From Sulfitobacter sp. D7 (GTDB taxonomy: Bacteria; Pseudomonadota; Alphaproteobacteria; Rhodobacterales; Rhodobacteraceae), in contig NZ_CP020694.1 in NCBI RefSeq assembly GCF_003611275.1, forward strand, positions 1,550,001 through 1,614,000: a stretch of 64,000 nt of DNA, written 5' to 3'. The notes below the pieces were generated by a model. It searched no databases, was not told the DNA's origin, and worked only from the letters and a program-made list of their open reading frames with translations. A program made the position numbers and the translations under genes. This document shows positions 42,857 through 51,020 of the stretch, piece by piece (the stretch's first letter is position 1; every line of letters starts with the position of its first letter).

Positions 42857-43201
42857 ATGACGATAATTACCCCGGAGCAAGAGACGCAAGACAGCGCAGA
42901 CATCCTGCGCGGTCTTCAAGAAGCAATCGGCGCGCTGCGTCGGGAAATCGAAGGTCTGACTGAACAGACCCGGTCCGGGGGGGAACTCAAGGAAACTGCG
43001 GTGTCTAGCAACACGTCCAAAGTGGCGGGTTTGCTGGCGCATTGCCTGAAAGCGGAGAATACGCTGAATGACTGTCGAAACCGACAAGCTGGAATCGCGC
43101 GCGGGGGCTATGCCCTCGACATGGACAAAGCGCGGGCTGACATCGGGTGCAAGCTGGATCGCCTGCGCCGATGCTCTGACCCAGGCGCAGTTTCTGAATG
43201 A
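42857..43201 (+). CDS. GTA g1, putative small terminase subunit
   Basis: The 114-residue protein occupies the g1 position of the RcGTA cluster, which encodes a small-terminase-like protein. The N-terminal half is acidic and coiled (ADILRGLQEAIGALRREIEG), then VAGLLAHCLKAENTLNDC. ATG 42857 follows GAGAGGTAAAG; an in-frame ATG at 42776 would add 27 residues through a terminator-like hairpin and is less likely. Its last 134 bp overlap g2 in another frame. A second hairpin with a T-run begins 9 bp after its stop. Confidence 0.8.
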   Translation: MTIITPEQETQDSADILRGLQEAIGALRREIEGLTEQTRSGGELKETAVSSNTSKVAGLLAHCLKAENTLNDCRNRQAGIARGGYALDMDKARADIGCKLDRLRRCSDPGAVSE

Positions 43202-44480
43202 CCTAGATGAGGGAGAGCTACTGGCTCTCCCTTTTTTGTTCGAGTTCTGGGCGTTGGACCATCAACTGCCGCCCGAGGGTGATTGGCGGACATGGGTGAT
43301 CATGGGCGGTCGCGGTGCGGGGAAGACCCGCGCCGGGGCCGAATGGGTGCGCAGCAAGGTTGAGGGGAGTAGGCCGTTGGATGCTGGGGAGTGCAGCCGC
43401 GTGGCGCTGGTGGGCGAGACGATTGAGCAGGTGCGCGAGGTGATGATCTTTGGCGACAGCGGCATTCTGGCCTGTAGCCCGCCGGATCGGCGGCCCGATT
43501 GGGAGGCGACGCGCAAGCGGTTGGTCTGGCCCAACGGCGCGATTGCGACGGTGCATACGGCGCATGATCCCGAAGGGCTGCGCGGGCCGCAGTTTGATGC
43601 GGCTTGGGTGGATGAATTGGCGAAATGGAAACGCGGGCAGGAGGCTTGGGATCAGTTGCAATTTGCGCTGCGCTTGGGGGAGCGGCCTCAGGTCTGTGTC
43701 ACCACGACGCCGCGCAATGTGGATGTGTTGAAGGCGCTTTTGGCCGCGCCGTCCACGGTGACGACCCATGCGCCGACGGAGGCGAATGCGGCGAACTTGG
43801 CGGGGTCTTTCCTTGAAGAGGTGCGGGCGCGGTACCGCGGCACGCGGCTCGGTCGGCAGGAGTTGGACGGAGTGTTGCTGGCGGATGCGGAGGGCGCGCT
43901 CTGGACCTCGGCTTTGCTGGAAGCGGGCCGGTTGCGCGCGGCGCCGGAGTTGGATCGGATCGTGGTGGGCTTGGACCCGGCGACGACCAGCGGGGCGGGC
44001 TCGGATGAATGTGGGATCGTTGTAGTGGGCGCGCAGACCAAAGGGCCGCCGCAGGATTGGCGGGCGGTGGTGCTGGCCGATTGCACGGTGCGGGGCGCCA
44101 CGCCGAACGGCTGGGCGCAGGCGGCGATAGCGGCGATGACGCGCTATGGGGCGGACCGTTTGGTGGCCGAGGTGAACCAAGGGGGGCAGTTGGTCAGTGA
44201 GGTCTTGCGGCAGGTCGATCCGTTGGTGTCACTCAAGACCGTTCATGCGGCACGGGGCAAGGTGGCGCGGGCGGAGCCTGTGGCCGCGCTTTATGAGCAG
44301 GGGCGGGTGAGCCATTTGCCGGGGCTGGATGCATTGGAGGATCAGATGTGTCTGATGACGGCGCGGGGGTACGAGGGCAAAGGCAGCCCGGACCGGGTCG
44401 ATGCGCTGGTCTGGGCGCTGCATGAGCTGATGATTGAGCCTGCATCGCAGTGGCGCAGTCCGGGGGTGCGGAGCCTGTAG
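43068..44480 (+). CDS. GTA g2, large terminase subunit
   Basis: The product (up to 470 residues) is the packaging ATPase-nuclease. Walker A is WVIMGGRGAGKTRAGAEWVR near residue 80, Walker B is DAAWVDELAKWK, and the nuclease part has IVVGLDPATTSGAGSDECGI with acidic metal ligands and DRVDALVWALHELM near the end. The start is uncertain: ATG 43068 and ATG 43110 both lie inside g1, and TTG 43236 is the first open start after g1. A terminator-like hairpin with TTTTTT (43210-43240) lies inside this frame, encoded with codons (GGA, CTA, TTT, TTG) that look rare in the window. Confidence 0.93.
   Translation: MTVETDKLESRAGAMPSTWTKRGLTSGASWIACADALTQAQFLNDLDEGELLALPFLFEFWALDHQLPPEGDWRTWVIMGGRGAGKTRAGAEWVRSKVEGSRPLDAGECSRVALVGETIEQVREVMIFGDSGILACSPPDRRPDWEATRKRLVWPNGAIATVHTAHDPEGLRGPQFDAAWVDELAKWKRGQEAWDQLQFALRLGERPQVCVTTTPRNVDVLKALLAAPSTVTTHAPTEANAANLAGSFLEEVRARYRGTRLGRQELDGVLLADAEGALWTSALLEAGRLRAAPELDRIVVGLDPATTSGAGSDECGIVVVGAQTKGPPQDWRAVVLADCTVRGATPNGWAQAAIAAMTRYGADRLVAEVNQGGQLVSEVLRQVDPLVSLKTVHAARGKVARAEPVAALYEQGRVSHLPGLDALEDQMCLMTARGYEGKGSPDRVDALVWALHELMIEPASQWRSPGVRSL
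43210..43240 (+). terminator. Terminator-like hairpin after g1, inside the g2 frame
   Basis: AGGGAGAGC, loop TACTG, GCTCTCCCT forms a perfect 9-bp stem followed by TTTTT. It begins 9 bp after the g1 stop codon. In the g2 frame it encodes EGELLALPFL. Confidence 0.65.
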
Positions 44481-44608
44481 GGCGGGCGTTGCGCAGGGGA
44501 GCGTGCGGTCGGTTACCCGGCCTTTAATATTTTATTGAGACAGTCTGACAACGCCGGGCAGCAGAGGATCACGCCGCTGCAAAGGCCGGGCAGAACGAGG
44601 AGCGACAG

Positions 44609-45784
44609 ATGGTATTCGATTTTCTACGGCGCGGCGCGGCTGAGACCGTTGAGCAGAAAGCTTCGGCGACCGGGCCGGTCGTGGCCTATCAGACCTCGGG
44701 TCGTGTCGCTTGGAGCCCGCGGGACAGTGTGAGCCTGACGCGCTCGGGCTTTTGCGGCAATCCGGTTGGGTTTCGCTCGGTCAAGCTGATTGCCGAGGCG
44801 GCGGCGGCCTTGCCGCTGGTCGTGCAGGACGCGGCGCGGCGCTATGGCGATCATCCGCTGATGTCGCTGATGCGCCGCCCGAATGCGGGGCAGGGCCGGG
44901 CCGAGTTGTTCGAGGCGCTCTACGGGCAGATGCTTCTCAGCGGCGATGGCTATGTCGAGGCGGTGGGCGGCGAAGGCGGTCTGCCGATTGAGTTGCATGT
45001 GCTGCGCTCGGACCGGATGAGCGTGGTGCCGGGGGCGGATGGATGGCCGGTGGCCTATGAATATGCGGTGGGCGGGCGCAAGCATCGCTTTGACGCCAGC
45101 GGGGCGGTGACGCCGGTTTGTCATATCCGCAACTTTCACCCGCAGGACGACCACTACGGGTTCAGCCCCATGCAGGCGGCGGCGATGGCGATGGATGTGC
45201 ATAACGCGGCGAGCCGCTGGTCGAAGGCGCTTTTGGACAATGCGGCGCGGCCGTCGGGGGCGATTGTGTACCGCGGGGCCGAGGGGCAGGGCAAGCTGAG
45301 TGAGGATCAGTATGATCGGCTGGTGAGCGAGATGGAGAGCCATCATCAGGGCGCGCGCAATGCGGGGCGACCGATGCTGCTGGAAGGTGGGCTTGACTGG
45401 AAACCGATGGGGTTTTCGCCCTCGGACATGGAATTTCAGAAGACTAAGGAAAGTGCCGCGCGTGAAATTGCGCTCGCCTTTGGGGTGCCGCCGATGCTGA
45501 TCGGGGTGCAGGGGGATGCGACCTATGCCAATTATCAGGAGGCGCATCGGGCATTCTATCGTCTGACCGTTCTGCCGCTGGCGACACGGGTGACGGCTGC
45601 GCTGGCGGAGTGGTTAAGCGGGTATCTGGGCGAGACGGTGAGTTTGAAGCCGGACTTGGACCAAGTGCCGGCCTTGGCGGCCGAGAGGGATGCGCAATGG
45701 TCGCGGGTCTCGGCAGCGGCGTTCTTGAGCGATGCGGAAAAGCGCGCCCTGTTGGGGCTGCCTGCGGTGGCGAATGATGCCTGA
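44609..45784 (+). CDS. GTA g3, HK97-type portal protein
   Basis: The 391-residue portal protein forms the DNA entry ring of the head. Family stretches are SLTRSGFCGNPVGFRSVKLI, DNAARPSGAIVYRG, FSPSDMEFQKTKESAAREIA and FGVPPMLIGVQGDATYANYQ. AGGAGCGACAG precedes the ATG. The 128-bp gap after g2 contains an AT-rich island (TTTAATATTTTATTGAG, 44523-44539) flanked by CCCGGC/GCCGGG arms. The 3' end overlaps the small gene g3.5. Confidence 0.94.
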   Translation: MVFDFLRRGAAETVEQKASATGPVVAYQTSGRVAWSPRDSVSLTRSGFCGNPVGFRSVKLIAEAAAALPLVVQDAARRYGDHPLMSLMRRPNAGQGRAELFEALYGQMLLSGDGYVEAVGGEGGLPIELHVLRSDRMSVVPGADGWPVAYEYAVGGRKHRFDASGAVTPVCHIRNFHPQDDHYGFSPMQAAAMAMDVHNAASRWSKALLDNAARPSGAIVYRGAEGQGKLSEDQYDRLVSEMESHHQGARNAGRPMLLEGGLDWKPMGFSPSDMEFQKTKESAAREIALAFGVPPMLIGVQGDATYANYQEAHRAFYRLTVLPLATRVTAALAEWLSGYLGETVSLKPDLDQVPALAAERDAQWSRVSAAAFLSDAEKRALLGLPAVANDA

Positions 45785-46001
45785 ATTGCGCGAGATCGAG
45801 CGGTTCGAATGCGCGCCGGGATTGCGGCTTCAGGCGCATGAGACGCTGAGCGCGGTACACCGCGAGAACATGCAAAAGCGGCTCGACCGGATTGAGCAGA
45901 TGATGGAACGGCTGGAACGGCGCTTGTGGTTGACGGTTTACGGCGTGGTCGCGGTGATCTTGGCGCAGGCGGTGCAATCCTTTCTGGTGGTGGCGCCGTA
46001 G
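45774..46001 (+). CDS. GTA g3.5, small coiled-coil membrane protein
   Basis: The 75-residue product has a charged helical part (LSAVHRENMQKRLDRIEQMM; ERLERRLW) and a single C-terminal hydrophobic helix (LTVYGVVAVILAQAVQSFLV). It matches the position and size of RcGTA g3.5, whose role is unknown. A tail-anchored coiled-coil helix could act in membrane contact or lysis, but this is speculation. ATG 45774 or 45777 overlaps the portal gene end by about 10 bp. Confidence 0.75.
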   Translation: MMPELREIERFECAPGLRLQAHETLSAVHRENMQKRLDRIEQMMERLERRLWLTVYGVVAVILAQAVQSFLVVAP

Positions 46002-46025
46002 CGGGCTGAAAAAGAGGAAATAACA

Positions 46026-46634
46026 ATGGGTTATCAGATAATAAACTCCGGCGCTCTGCCGGAGAACGGGGAAGGTCTGTGTGCTGGGGCCGCTTTGGAA
46101 CATAAGTTCGCCCGTTTCGGCACGGTGGCTGAGGTGGAGGGCGGGCTGGAGATCAGCGGATACGCCAGCCTTTTTGGTGCGGTGGATCAGGGGGGCGACG
46201 TGGTGGAAGCCGGCGCCTATGCGGCGAGCCTTGCCCAAGTCACGAAAGCCGGGCGCAGCGTCAAAATGCTGTGGCAGCATGATCCCGGCCAGCCCATCGG
46301 GGTCTGGGACGAGGTGCATGAAGATGGCCGGGGCCTGTGGGTCAAGGGGCGCATCCTGAGCAGTGTTGCCAAGGGGCGGGAAGCGGCCGCGTTGATTGAG
46401 GCAGGAGCCATCGACGGGCTCAGCATCGGCTACCGCACCGTGAAGGCGGGCAAGAATACTAAGGGGCAACGGCTGCTGACGGAGTTGGAGCTTTGGGAGG
46501 TGTCTTTGGTGACCTTTCCGATGCTGCCCTCGGCGCGGGTGGGGGCCAAGGGGGATTTCAAGGCTGTGGGTGATGTTCTGCGGGACATGGCGGCGGCCTT
46601 TGACGCGGCGCGGCGCGATATGGCGCGCGGCTGA
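46026..46634 (+). CDS. GTA g4, prohead maturation protease
   Basis: The 202-residue serine protease trims the capsid protein. It is of the HK97 type: ISGYASLFGAVDQGGDVVEA, the histidine in VKMLWQHDPGQPIG near residue 83, and the serine in GAIDGLSIGYRTVKAG near residue 136. GAGGAAATAACA precedes the ATG. It follows g3.5 and precedes the capsid gene, the standard order. Confidence 0.93.
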   Translation: MGYQIINSGALPENGEGLCAGAALEHKFARFGTVAEVEGGLEISGYASLFGAVDQGGDVVEAGAYAASLAQVTKAGRSVKMLWQHDPGQPIGVWDEVHEDGRGLWVKGRILSSVAKGREAAALIEAGAIDGLSIGYRTVKAGKNTKGQRLLTELELWEVSLVTFPMLPSARVGAKGDFKAVGDVLRDMAAAFDAARRDMARG

Positions 46635-46670
46635 GCCTGAGTTTGACTGAGCAAGATCAGAGGAAAAGCA

Positions 46671-47849
46671 ATGACCAAGAGCGAGATGAGCACAAAGGCG
46701 GGCGCAGACCTGTCCCCGGCGGAGGAAGTGCGGCAGGCCGTGAGCGGTTTTGTCAGTGACTTCAACGGCTTTCGGGCCGAGATCAATACGAAACTTCAAC
46801 AATCAGAAGAGCGAATTGCCATGATGGACCGCAAGATGACCCTGCCTGCCCGCAGCCCTTTGGGCGGCGCGATTGAGCAAGATGCACCGCATAAGAAAGC
46901 CTTTGACGCCTATCTGCGCAATGGCGATGACGATGGGCTGCGGGGGCTGGAACTGGACGGCAAATCGATGTCGACGGCGGTGAACTCGGATGGCGGCTAT
47001 CTGGTGGATCCGCAGACATCGGAGCGGGTGCAATCGGTGCTGAATTCCGGCGCATCAATCCGCGCGATTGCGGCGGTGGTGCAGGTCGAGGCCACGTCTT
47101 ATGACGTGCTGGTCGATCATGCCGATGTGGGGGCGGGCTGGGCCACCGAAAGTGGTGCGCAGGCCGAGACGGACACGCCGCAGATCGACCGGATCACCGT
47201 GCCGCTGCATGAGTTGAGTGCACTGCCCAAGGCGAGCCAACGGCTGCTGGACGACAGCGCCTTTGATATCGAAGGCTGGCTCGCGGGCCGCATCGCCGAC
47301 AAATTCGCACGGGCCGAGGCGGCGGCCTTTGTCAGCGGTGATGGGATCGACAAACCGACCGGTTTTTTGAGCCATCCGGCGGTCGATAACGACGTCTGGA
47401 GCTGGGGCAATCTGGGCTATGTCCCCAGCGGCACCAACGCCAATCCCGAGGCGGATGCGATCATTGAATTGGTCTACGCCCTTGGCGCGGCTTACCGCAA
47501 GAACGCGGTCTTCGTGATGAACTCCAAGACCACGGCCAAGGTGCGCAAGTTGAAAGACACCGACGGGCGCTTTCTGTGGTCGGATGGGCTGGCCGCGGGA
47601 GAGCCTGCGCGGTTGATGGGATATCCGGTGCTGGTGGCCGAGGATATGCCCGACCCGGCGACGGATGCGATGGCTATCGCATTTGGTGACTTCTCGGCCG
47701 GGTACACGGTGGCTGAGCGCCCCGATCTGCGGATCCTGCGCGATCCCTTCAGCGCCAAGCCGCATGTGCTGTTCTATGCGACCAAACGTGTCGGCGGTGA
47801 CGTGAGCGATTTCGCGGCGATCAAGCTGATGAAATTCGGCCTGGCGTAA
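46671..47849 (+). CDS. GTA g5, HK97-type major capsid protein
   Basis: The 392-residue capsid precursor has an N-terminal scaffold-like region of about 70-100 residues (coiled, for example AEEVRQAVSGFVSDFNGFRA) that the g4 protease should remove. The mature fold contains MSTAVNSDGGYLVDPQTSER, ATSYDVLVDHADVGAGWATE, QIDRITVPLHELSALPKASQ and GDFSAGYTVAERPDLRILRD. It builds the small GTA head. A GC-rich hairpin lies 13 bp after its stop. Confidence 0.95.
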   Translation: MTKSEMSTKAGADLSPAEEVRQAVSGFVSDFNGFRAEINTKLQQSEERIAMMDRKMTLPARSPLGGAIEQDAPHKKAFDAYLRNGDDDGLRGLELDGKSMSTAVNSDGGYLVDPQTSERVQSVLNSGASIRAIAAVVQVEATSYDVLVDHADVGAGWATESGAQAETDTPQIDRITVPLHELSALPKASQRLLDDSAFDIEGWLAGRIADKFARAEAAAFVSGDGIDKPTGFLSHPAVDNDVWSWGNLGYVPSGTNANPEADAIIELVYALGAAYRKNAVFVMNSKTTAKVRKLKDTDGRFLWSDGLAAGEPARLMGYPVLVAEDMPDPATDAMAIAFGDFSAGYTVAERPDLRILRDPFSAKPHVLFYATKRVGGDVSDFAAIKLMKFGLA

Positions 47850-47862
47850 GCCGGTGCCGAAG

Positions 47863-47888
47863 CCGGGGCCGGGGCAACTTGGCCCCGG
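47863..47888 (+). other. GC-rich hairpin after the capsid gene
   Basis: CCGGGGCC (47863-47870) pairs with GGCCCCGG (47881-47888) around a 10-nt loop. There is no T-run. It sits in the 166-bp gap before g6 and could stabilise capsid mRNA or reduce downstream transcription. Confidence 0.4.
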
Positions 47889-48015
47889 TCCGGACGTGCG
47901 CCTGCAAGGTTGTGTTGTCTAGCTGCTCCCCTCCGACCGAGCAATGCAACCGGTGCGCGTCCGGGAATAAGCGCATGGCCCCATGGGGCGAGGGAGCGAA
48001 TTTTGGAGACTTTCG

Positions 48016-48615
48016 ATGATGTTGATCGAAGAGACAAATGTGCCGGATGCGGTCTTGCCGGTTGAGGCCTTCAGAATGCATCTGCGCCTTGGCAGCGGTT
48101 TTGGGCAGGACGGCCTTCAGGAGCCGGTGTTGCGCAGTTTCCTGCGTGCGGCAATCGCGGCGGTGGAGGCGCGGACGGGGAAGGTGTTGATCACCCGGCG
48201 TTTTGCCCTGTCGCTGACCTTTTGGCGCGATGCGGCGGCGCAGGTTTTGCCGGTGGCGCCCGTGCAGGAGGTCGCGCGGGTGGCATTGGTCGCGCGTGAT
48301 GGGGCAGAGACGCTGGTTGACCCCGACCGCTATTGGCTGGAGCGCGATGCGCAAGCGCCGCGGTTGCGCGCCAGCACAGCCGCCTTGCCCCGCATCCCGA
48401 GTGCCGGGGCCGCGCTGATCAGTTTCGACGCAGGCATGGCCGCCGATTGGGCCGGACTGCCGGATGATCTGGCCCAAGCGGTGATGCTGCTGGCGGCACA
48501 TTATTATGAATACCGCGACGATACGGCGCTTGGCGAAGGGTGCATGCCCTTTGGTGTCAGCAGCCTGATTGAGCGCTACCGCCGCGTACGTGTCGGCTTT
48601 GGTGGTGCGGCATGA
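48016..48615 (+). CDS. GTA g6, head-tail connector (adaptor) protein
   Basis: The 199-residue product matches GTA g6/HK97 gp6-type adaptors: an N-terminal helical part (VEAFRMHLRLGSGFGQDGLQ; LRSFLRAAIAAVEARTGKVL) and WAGLPDDLAQAVMLLAAHYY at the C-terminus. ATG 48016 has GGAG 8 bases upstream. It joins the portal ring to the tail. It overlaps g7 by 4 bp. Confidence 0.88.
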   Translation: MMLIEETNVPDAVLPVEAFRMHLRLGSGFGQDGLQEPVLRSFLRAAIAAVEARTGKVLITRRFALSLTFWRDAAAQVLPVAPVQEVARVALVARDGAETLVDPDRYWLERDAQAPRLRASTAALPRIPSAGAALISFDAGMAADWAGLPDDLAQAVMLLAAHYYEYRDDTALGEGCMPFGVSSLIERYRRVRVGFGGAA

Positions 48616-48950
48616 GCCGCCCGCATTTGAACCGCCCGCTGGCCTTGGAAGCCCCACAACGGGTGAGCGATGGCGCGGGGGGGCATACCGAAGTCTGGCA
48701 GCCTTTGGGCACCCTTTGGGCAGAGGTTCGCGCGCGGACGGGGCGGGAAACCACCGCAGGCGGGGTGGCCGTCAGCCGGATGGGGTTCAAAATCACGGTC
48801 CGCGCGGCACCGCAGGGCGCGCCCGACAGGCCGACGCCGGATCAGCGGTTTCGGGAAGGCACGCGGGTTTTCGTGATCCGGGCGGTGGCCGAGAGCGATG
48901 CAGGCGGGCGGTATCTGACCTGCTTTGCCGATGAGGAGGTGGCGGTATGA
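48612..48950 (+). CDS. GTA g7, head-tail stopper protein
   Basis: The 112-residue product is a head-tail joining protein: LALEAPQRVSDGAGGHTEVW, LGTLWAEVRARTGRETTAGG and FREGTRVFVIRAVAESDAGG are typical of the phage head-tail adaptor (SPP1 gp16-like) family. It overlaps g6 and g8 by 4 bp each. Confidence 0.87.
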   Translation: MSRPHLNRPLALEAPQRVSDGAGGHTEVWQPLGTLWAEVRARTGRETTAGGVAVSRMGFKITVRAAPQGAPDRPTPDQRFREGTRVFVIRAVAESDAGGRYLTCFADEEVAV

Positions 48951-49357
48951 CCTACGCGCTTTCAGGGGCTTTGCAGGCGGCGGTCTATGACCTGTTGCAG
49001 AGTGATCCGGGGCTCACGGCCATGATCGGCGATGCGGTCTATGACGCGGTGCCGGGGGGGAGCTTGCCCGAGACCTACGTTCTGCTGGGGCAGGAGATGG
49101 CGAAGGATGCGTCTGACCCCGAGGGCGCGGGCGCGGACCACCGCCTCACCCTGTCGGTGATCACCAGCGCGCTTGGGTTCAGCACGGCGAAGGGCTGCGC
49201 GGCTGTGATCTGCGATTTGCTGCATGGGGCGCAGCCAGCGCTTAGCCGCGGGCATGTGGTGGATATGGCCTTTCTCAAAGCGACGGCACGGCGGATCGAC
49301 GGGGCCGCGGGGCGGCAGATCGACCTGCAATTCCGCGCCCGGGTCGCGGATGCGTAA
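48947..49357 (+). CDS. GTA g8, tail terminator (DUF3168)
   Basis: The 136-residue product is of the DUF3168 type: LQAAVYDLLQSDPGLTAMIG, AVYDAVPGGSLPETYVLLGQ and ADHRLTLSVITSALGFSTAK. These proteins cap the tail tube. It overlaps g7 by 4 bp and is followed by g9 after 35 bp. Confidence 0.87.
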   Translation: MTYALSGALQAAVYDLLQSDPGLTAMIGDAVYDAVPGGSLPETYVLLGQEMAKDASDPEGAGADHRLTLSVITSALGFSTAKGCAAVICDLLHGAQPALSRGHVVDMAFLKATARRIDGAAGRQIDLQFRARVADA

Positions 49358-49392
49358 GACTTCAGATTCTAGATTGGTGCGAGGAGATAGAG

Positions 49393-49815
49393 ATGGCAGT
49401 GCAAGCGGGCAAAGACCTTTTGGTCAAAGTGGATATGACCAGCGATGGTCAGTTCGAGACGATCGCCGGGCTGAGGGCCAAGCGGGTGAGTTTCAACGCC
49501 GAAACGGTGGATGTGACCTCGCTCGATTCAAGCGGGGGTTGGCGGGAGTTGCTGGCGGGCGCGGGGGTACGCTCGGCCGCGATCAGTGGCTCGGGGGTGT
49601 TTCGCGATGCGGGCACGGATGAACGGGCGCGGCAGTTGTTCTTTAACGGGCTGACGCCGGATTTTCAGGTCATCATCCCGGATTTCGGTGTGGTGCAGGG
49701 GCCGTTTCAGGTCTCCGCCCTGGAATACGCGGGGTCCCTGAATGGGGAGGCCACGTTTGAGTTGAGCCTGCAATCTGCGGGAGAGCTGGTCTTTACCCCC
49801 GACGTGGTGGTGTGA
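49393..49815 (+). CDS. GTA g9, major tail tube protein
   Basis: The 140-residue tail tube protein (TP901-1 type) has AVQAGKDLLVKVDMTSDGQF, ETVDVTSLDSSGGWRELLAG, GSGVFRDAGTDERARQLFFN and GPFQVSALEYAGSLNGEATF. GGAGATAG precedes the ATG. It stacks into the tube around the tape measure. Confidence 0.92.
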   Translation: MAVQAGKDLLVKVDMTSDGQFETIAGLRAKRVSFNAETVDVTSLDSSGGWRELLAGAGVRSAAISGSGVFRDAGTDERARQLFFNGLTPDFQVIIPDFGVVQGPFQVSALEYAGSLNGEATFELSLQSAGELVFTPDVVV

Positions 49816-49817
49816 CC

Positions 49818-50132
49818 ATGGCAAACCCATGGCGCGGCGAGGTGAGCCCGGTGATCGATGGCAAGCGGCATCAGGCGCGGCTGACCCTTGGCGCCTTGGC
49901 CGAGTTGGAGGCGACGTTGGAGGCCGACAGCCTTGTGGCCTTGGTGGAGCGGTTTGAAAGCAATCGCTTTTCCAGTCGCGATGTGCTGGCCCTGCTGCTT
50001 GCCGGGCTGCGCGGGGGCGGAGCGGTGATGGACGCCGCAACGCTTGAACATGCGCAGATTGAGGGCGGGCCGATGGCGGCGGCACGAGCGGCGGCGGAAT
50101 TGCTGGCGCGGGCCTTTACGGTGCAGGCGTGA
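49818..50132 (+). CDS. GTA g10, tail assembly chaperone-like protein
   Basis: The 104-residue product is of the GTA family often annotated as gene transfer agent protein: VSPVIDGKRHQARLTLGALA, ESNRFSSRDVLALLLAGLRG and a C-terminal Ala-rich helix. It is thought to hold the tape measure before assembly. Starts at GTG 49812 or ATG 49818 are possible; ATG 49818 is chosen. It overlaps g10.1 by 4 bp. Confidence 0.83.
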   Translation: MANPWRGEVSPVIDGKRHQARLTLGALAELEATLEADSLVALVERFESNRFSSRDVLALLLAGLRGGGAVMDAATLEHAQIEGGPMAAARAAAELLARAFTVQA

Positions 50133-50341
50133 GCACGGCGCAGGGCTTTGACTGGCCCGCCCTGCTGCGGGTGGGCCTGTCGCGATTGCGCCTGCCGCCG
50201 GAACAATTCTGGGCGCTGACGCCGGCGGAGTTGCAGTTGATGCTGGGCCCACCGTCCGCGGCAGCGCCGCTGCTGAGTGAGGGCCTCGCCGCGCTGATGG
50301 CCGCCTATCCAGACGAGATGAAAGGGGCCGATGATGGCTGA
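50129..50341 (+). CDS. GTA g10.1, tail assembly chaperone (DUF2376)
   Basis: The 70-residue product carries WPALLRVGLSRLRLPPEQFW ALTPAELQLMLG, the DUF2376-type pattern next to g10 in GTA clusters. It starts with GTG overlapping g10 by 4 bp, and overlaps g11 by 11 bp. A second tail chaperone is the likely role. No frameshift signal between g10 and g10.1 was seen. Confidence 0.8.
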   Translation: MSTAQGFDWPALLRVGLSRLRLPPEQFWALTPAELQLMLGPPSAAAPLLSEGLAALMAAYPDEMKGADDG

Positions 50342-50993
50342 CTTTGATGATTTCGAGAACCTTGAGAGCCGCGCTGACGGGCTGAATGAGACGCTGGCTC
50401 AAACCAGCGGTTTGGTTGCCGGGTTCGATGGTGAGTTGCGGCGCATGCGCAGCGCGCTTTCCGCAACGGGCAAAGATGTGGCGACCCTCGAAAAAGGGCT
50501 GAGCCGTGGGCTGCGCCGGGCGTTCGACGGGGTAGTTTTTGACGGCGCCAAACTGTCGGACGCGCTGAGCGACTTGGCGCAATCGATGATCCGCACGACC
50601 TACAACGCCGCGATGCGCCCGGTGACCGATCATTTCGGCGGGCTGATCAGCGAGGGGGTGGGCAGTGTTGTGGAAGGCATTTTGCCCTTCGCCAATGGCG
50701 CACCCTTTTCCCAAGGCAAGGTCATGCCGTTTGCGCAGGGCGGGGTGGTGACTTCGGCCACCGCGTTTCCGATGCGCGGCGGCACGGGGCTGATGGGAGA
50801 GGCCGGGCCAGAGGCGATCATGCCGCTGGCCCGGGGGGCGGATGGCAAGCTGGGGGTGCGCGGCAATGGCGGGGGTGCGACCACAATCGTGATGAACATC
50901 ACCACGCCCGATGTGCAGGGGTTTCAGCGCAGCCAAAGCCAGATTGCCGCTCAACTAAGCCGCGCTCTCAGCACGGGCAACCGCAACCGATAA
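50331..50993 (+). CDS. GTA g11, short tape measure protein
   Basis: The 220-residue product is much shorter than phage tape measures and fits the short GTA tail. Features are FENLESRADGLNETLAQTSG at the N-terminus, FDGVVFDGAKLSDALSDLAQ, and the glycine-rich GGTGLMGEAGPEAIMPLARG motif common in tape measures of this group. A start ATGATG overlaps the end of g10.1. g12 follows after 27 bp. Confidence 0.88.
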   Translation: MMADFDDFENLESRADGLNETLAQTSGLVAGFDGELRRMRSALSATGKDVATLEKGLSRGLRRAFDGVVFDGAKLSDALSDLAQSMIRTTYNAAMRPVTDHFGGLISEGVGSVVEGILPFANGAPFSQGKVMPFAQGGVVTSATAFPMRGGTGLMGEAGPEAIMPLARGADGKLGVRGNGGGATTIVMNITTPDVQGFQRSQSQIAAQLSRALSTGNRNR

Positions 50994-51020
50994 GCCGCGC
51001 GGCGGTTAAAGGAGCAGATC

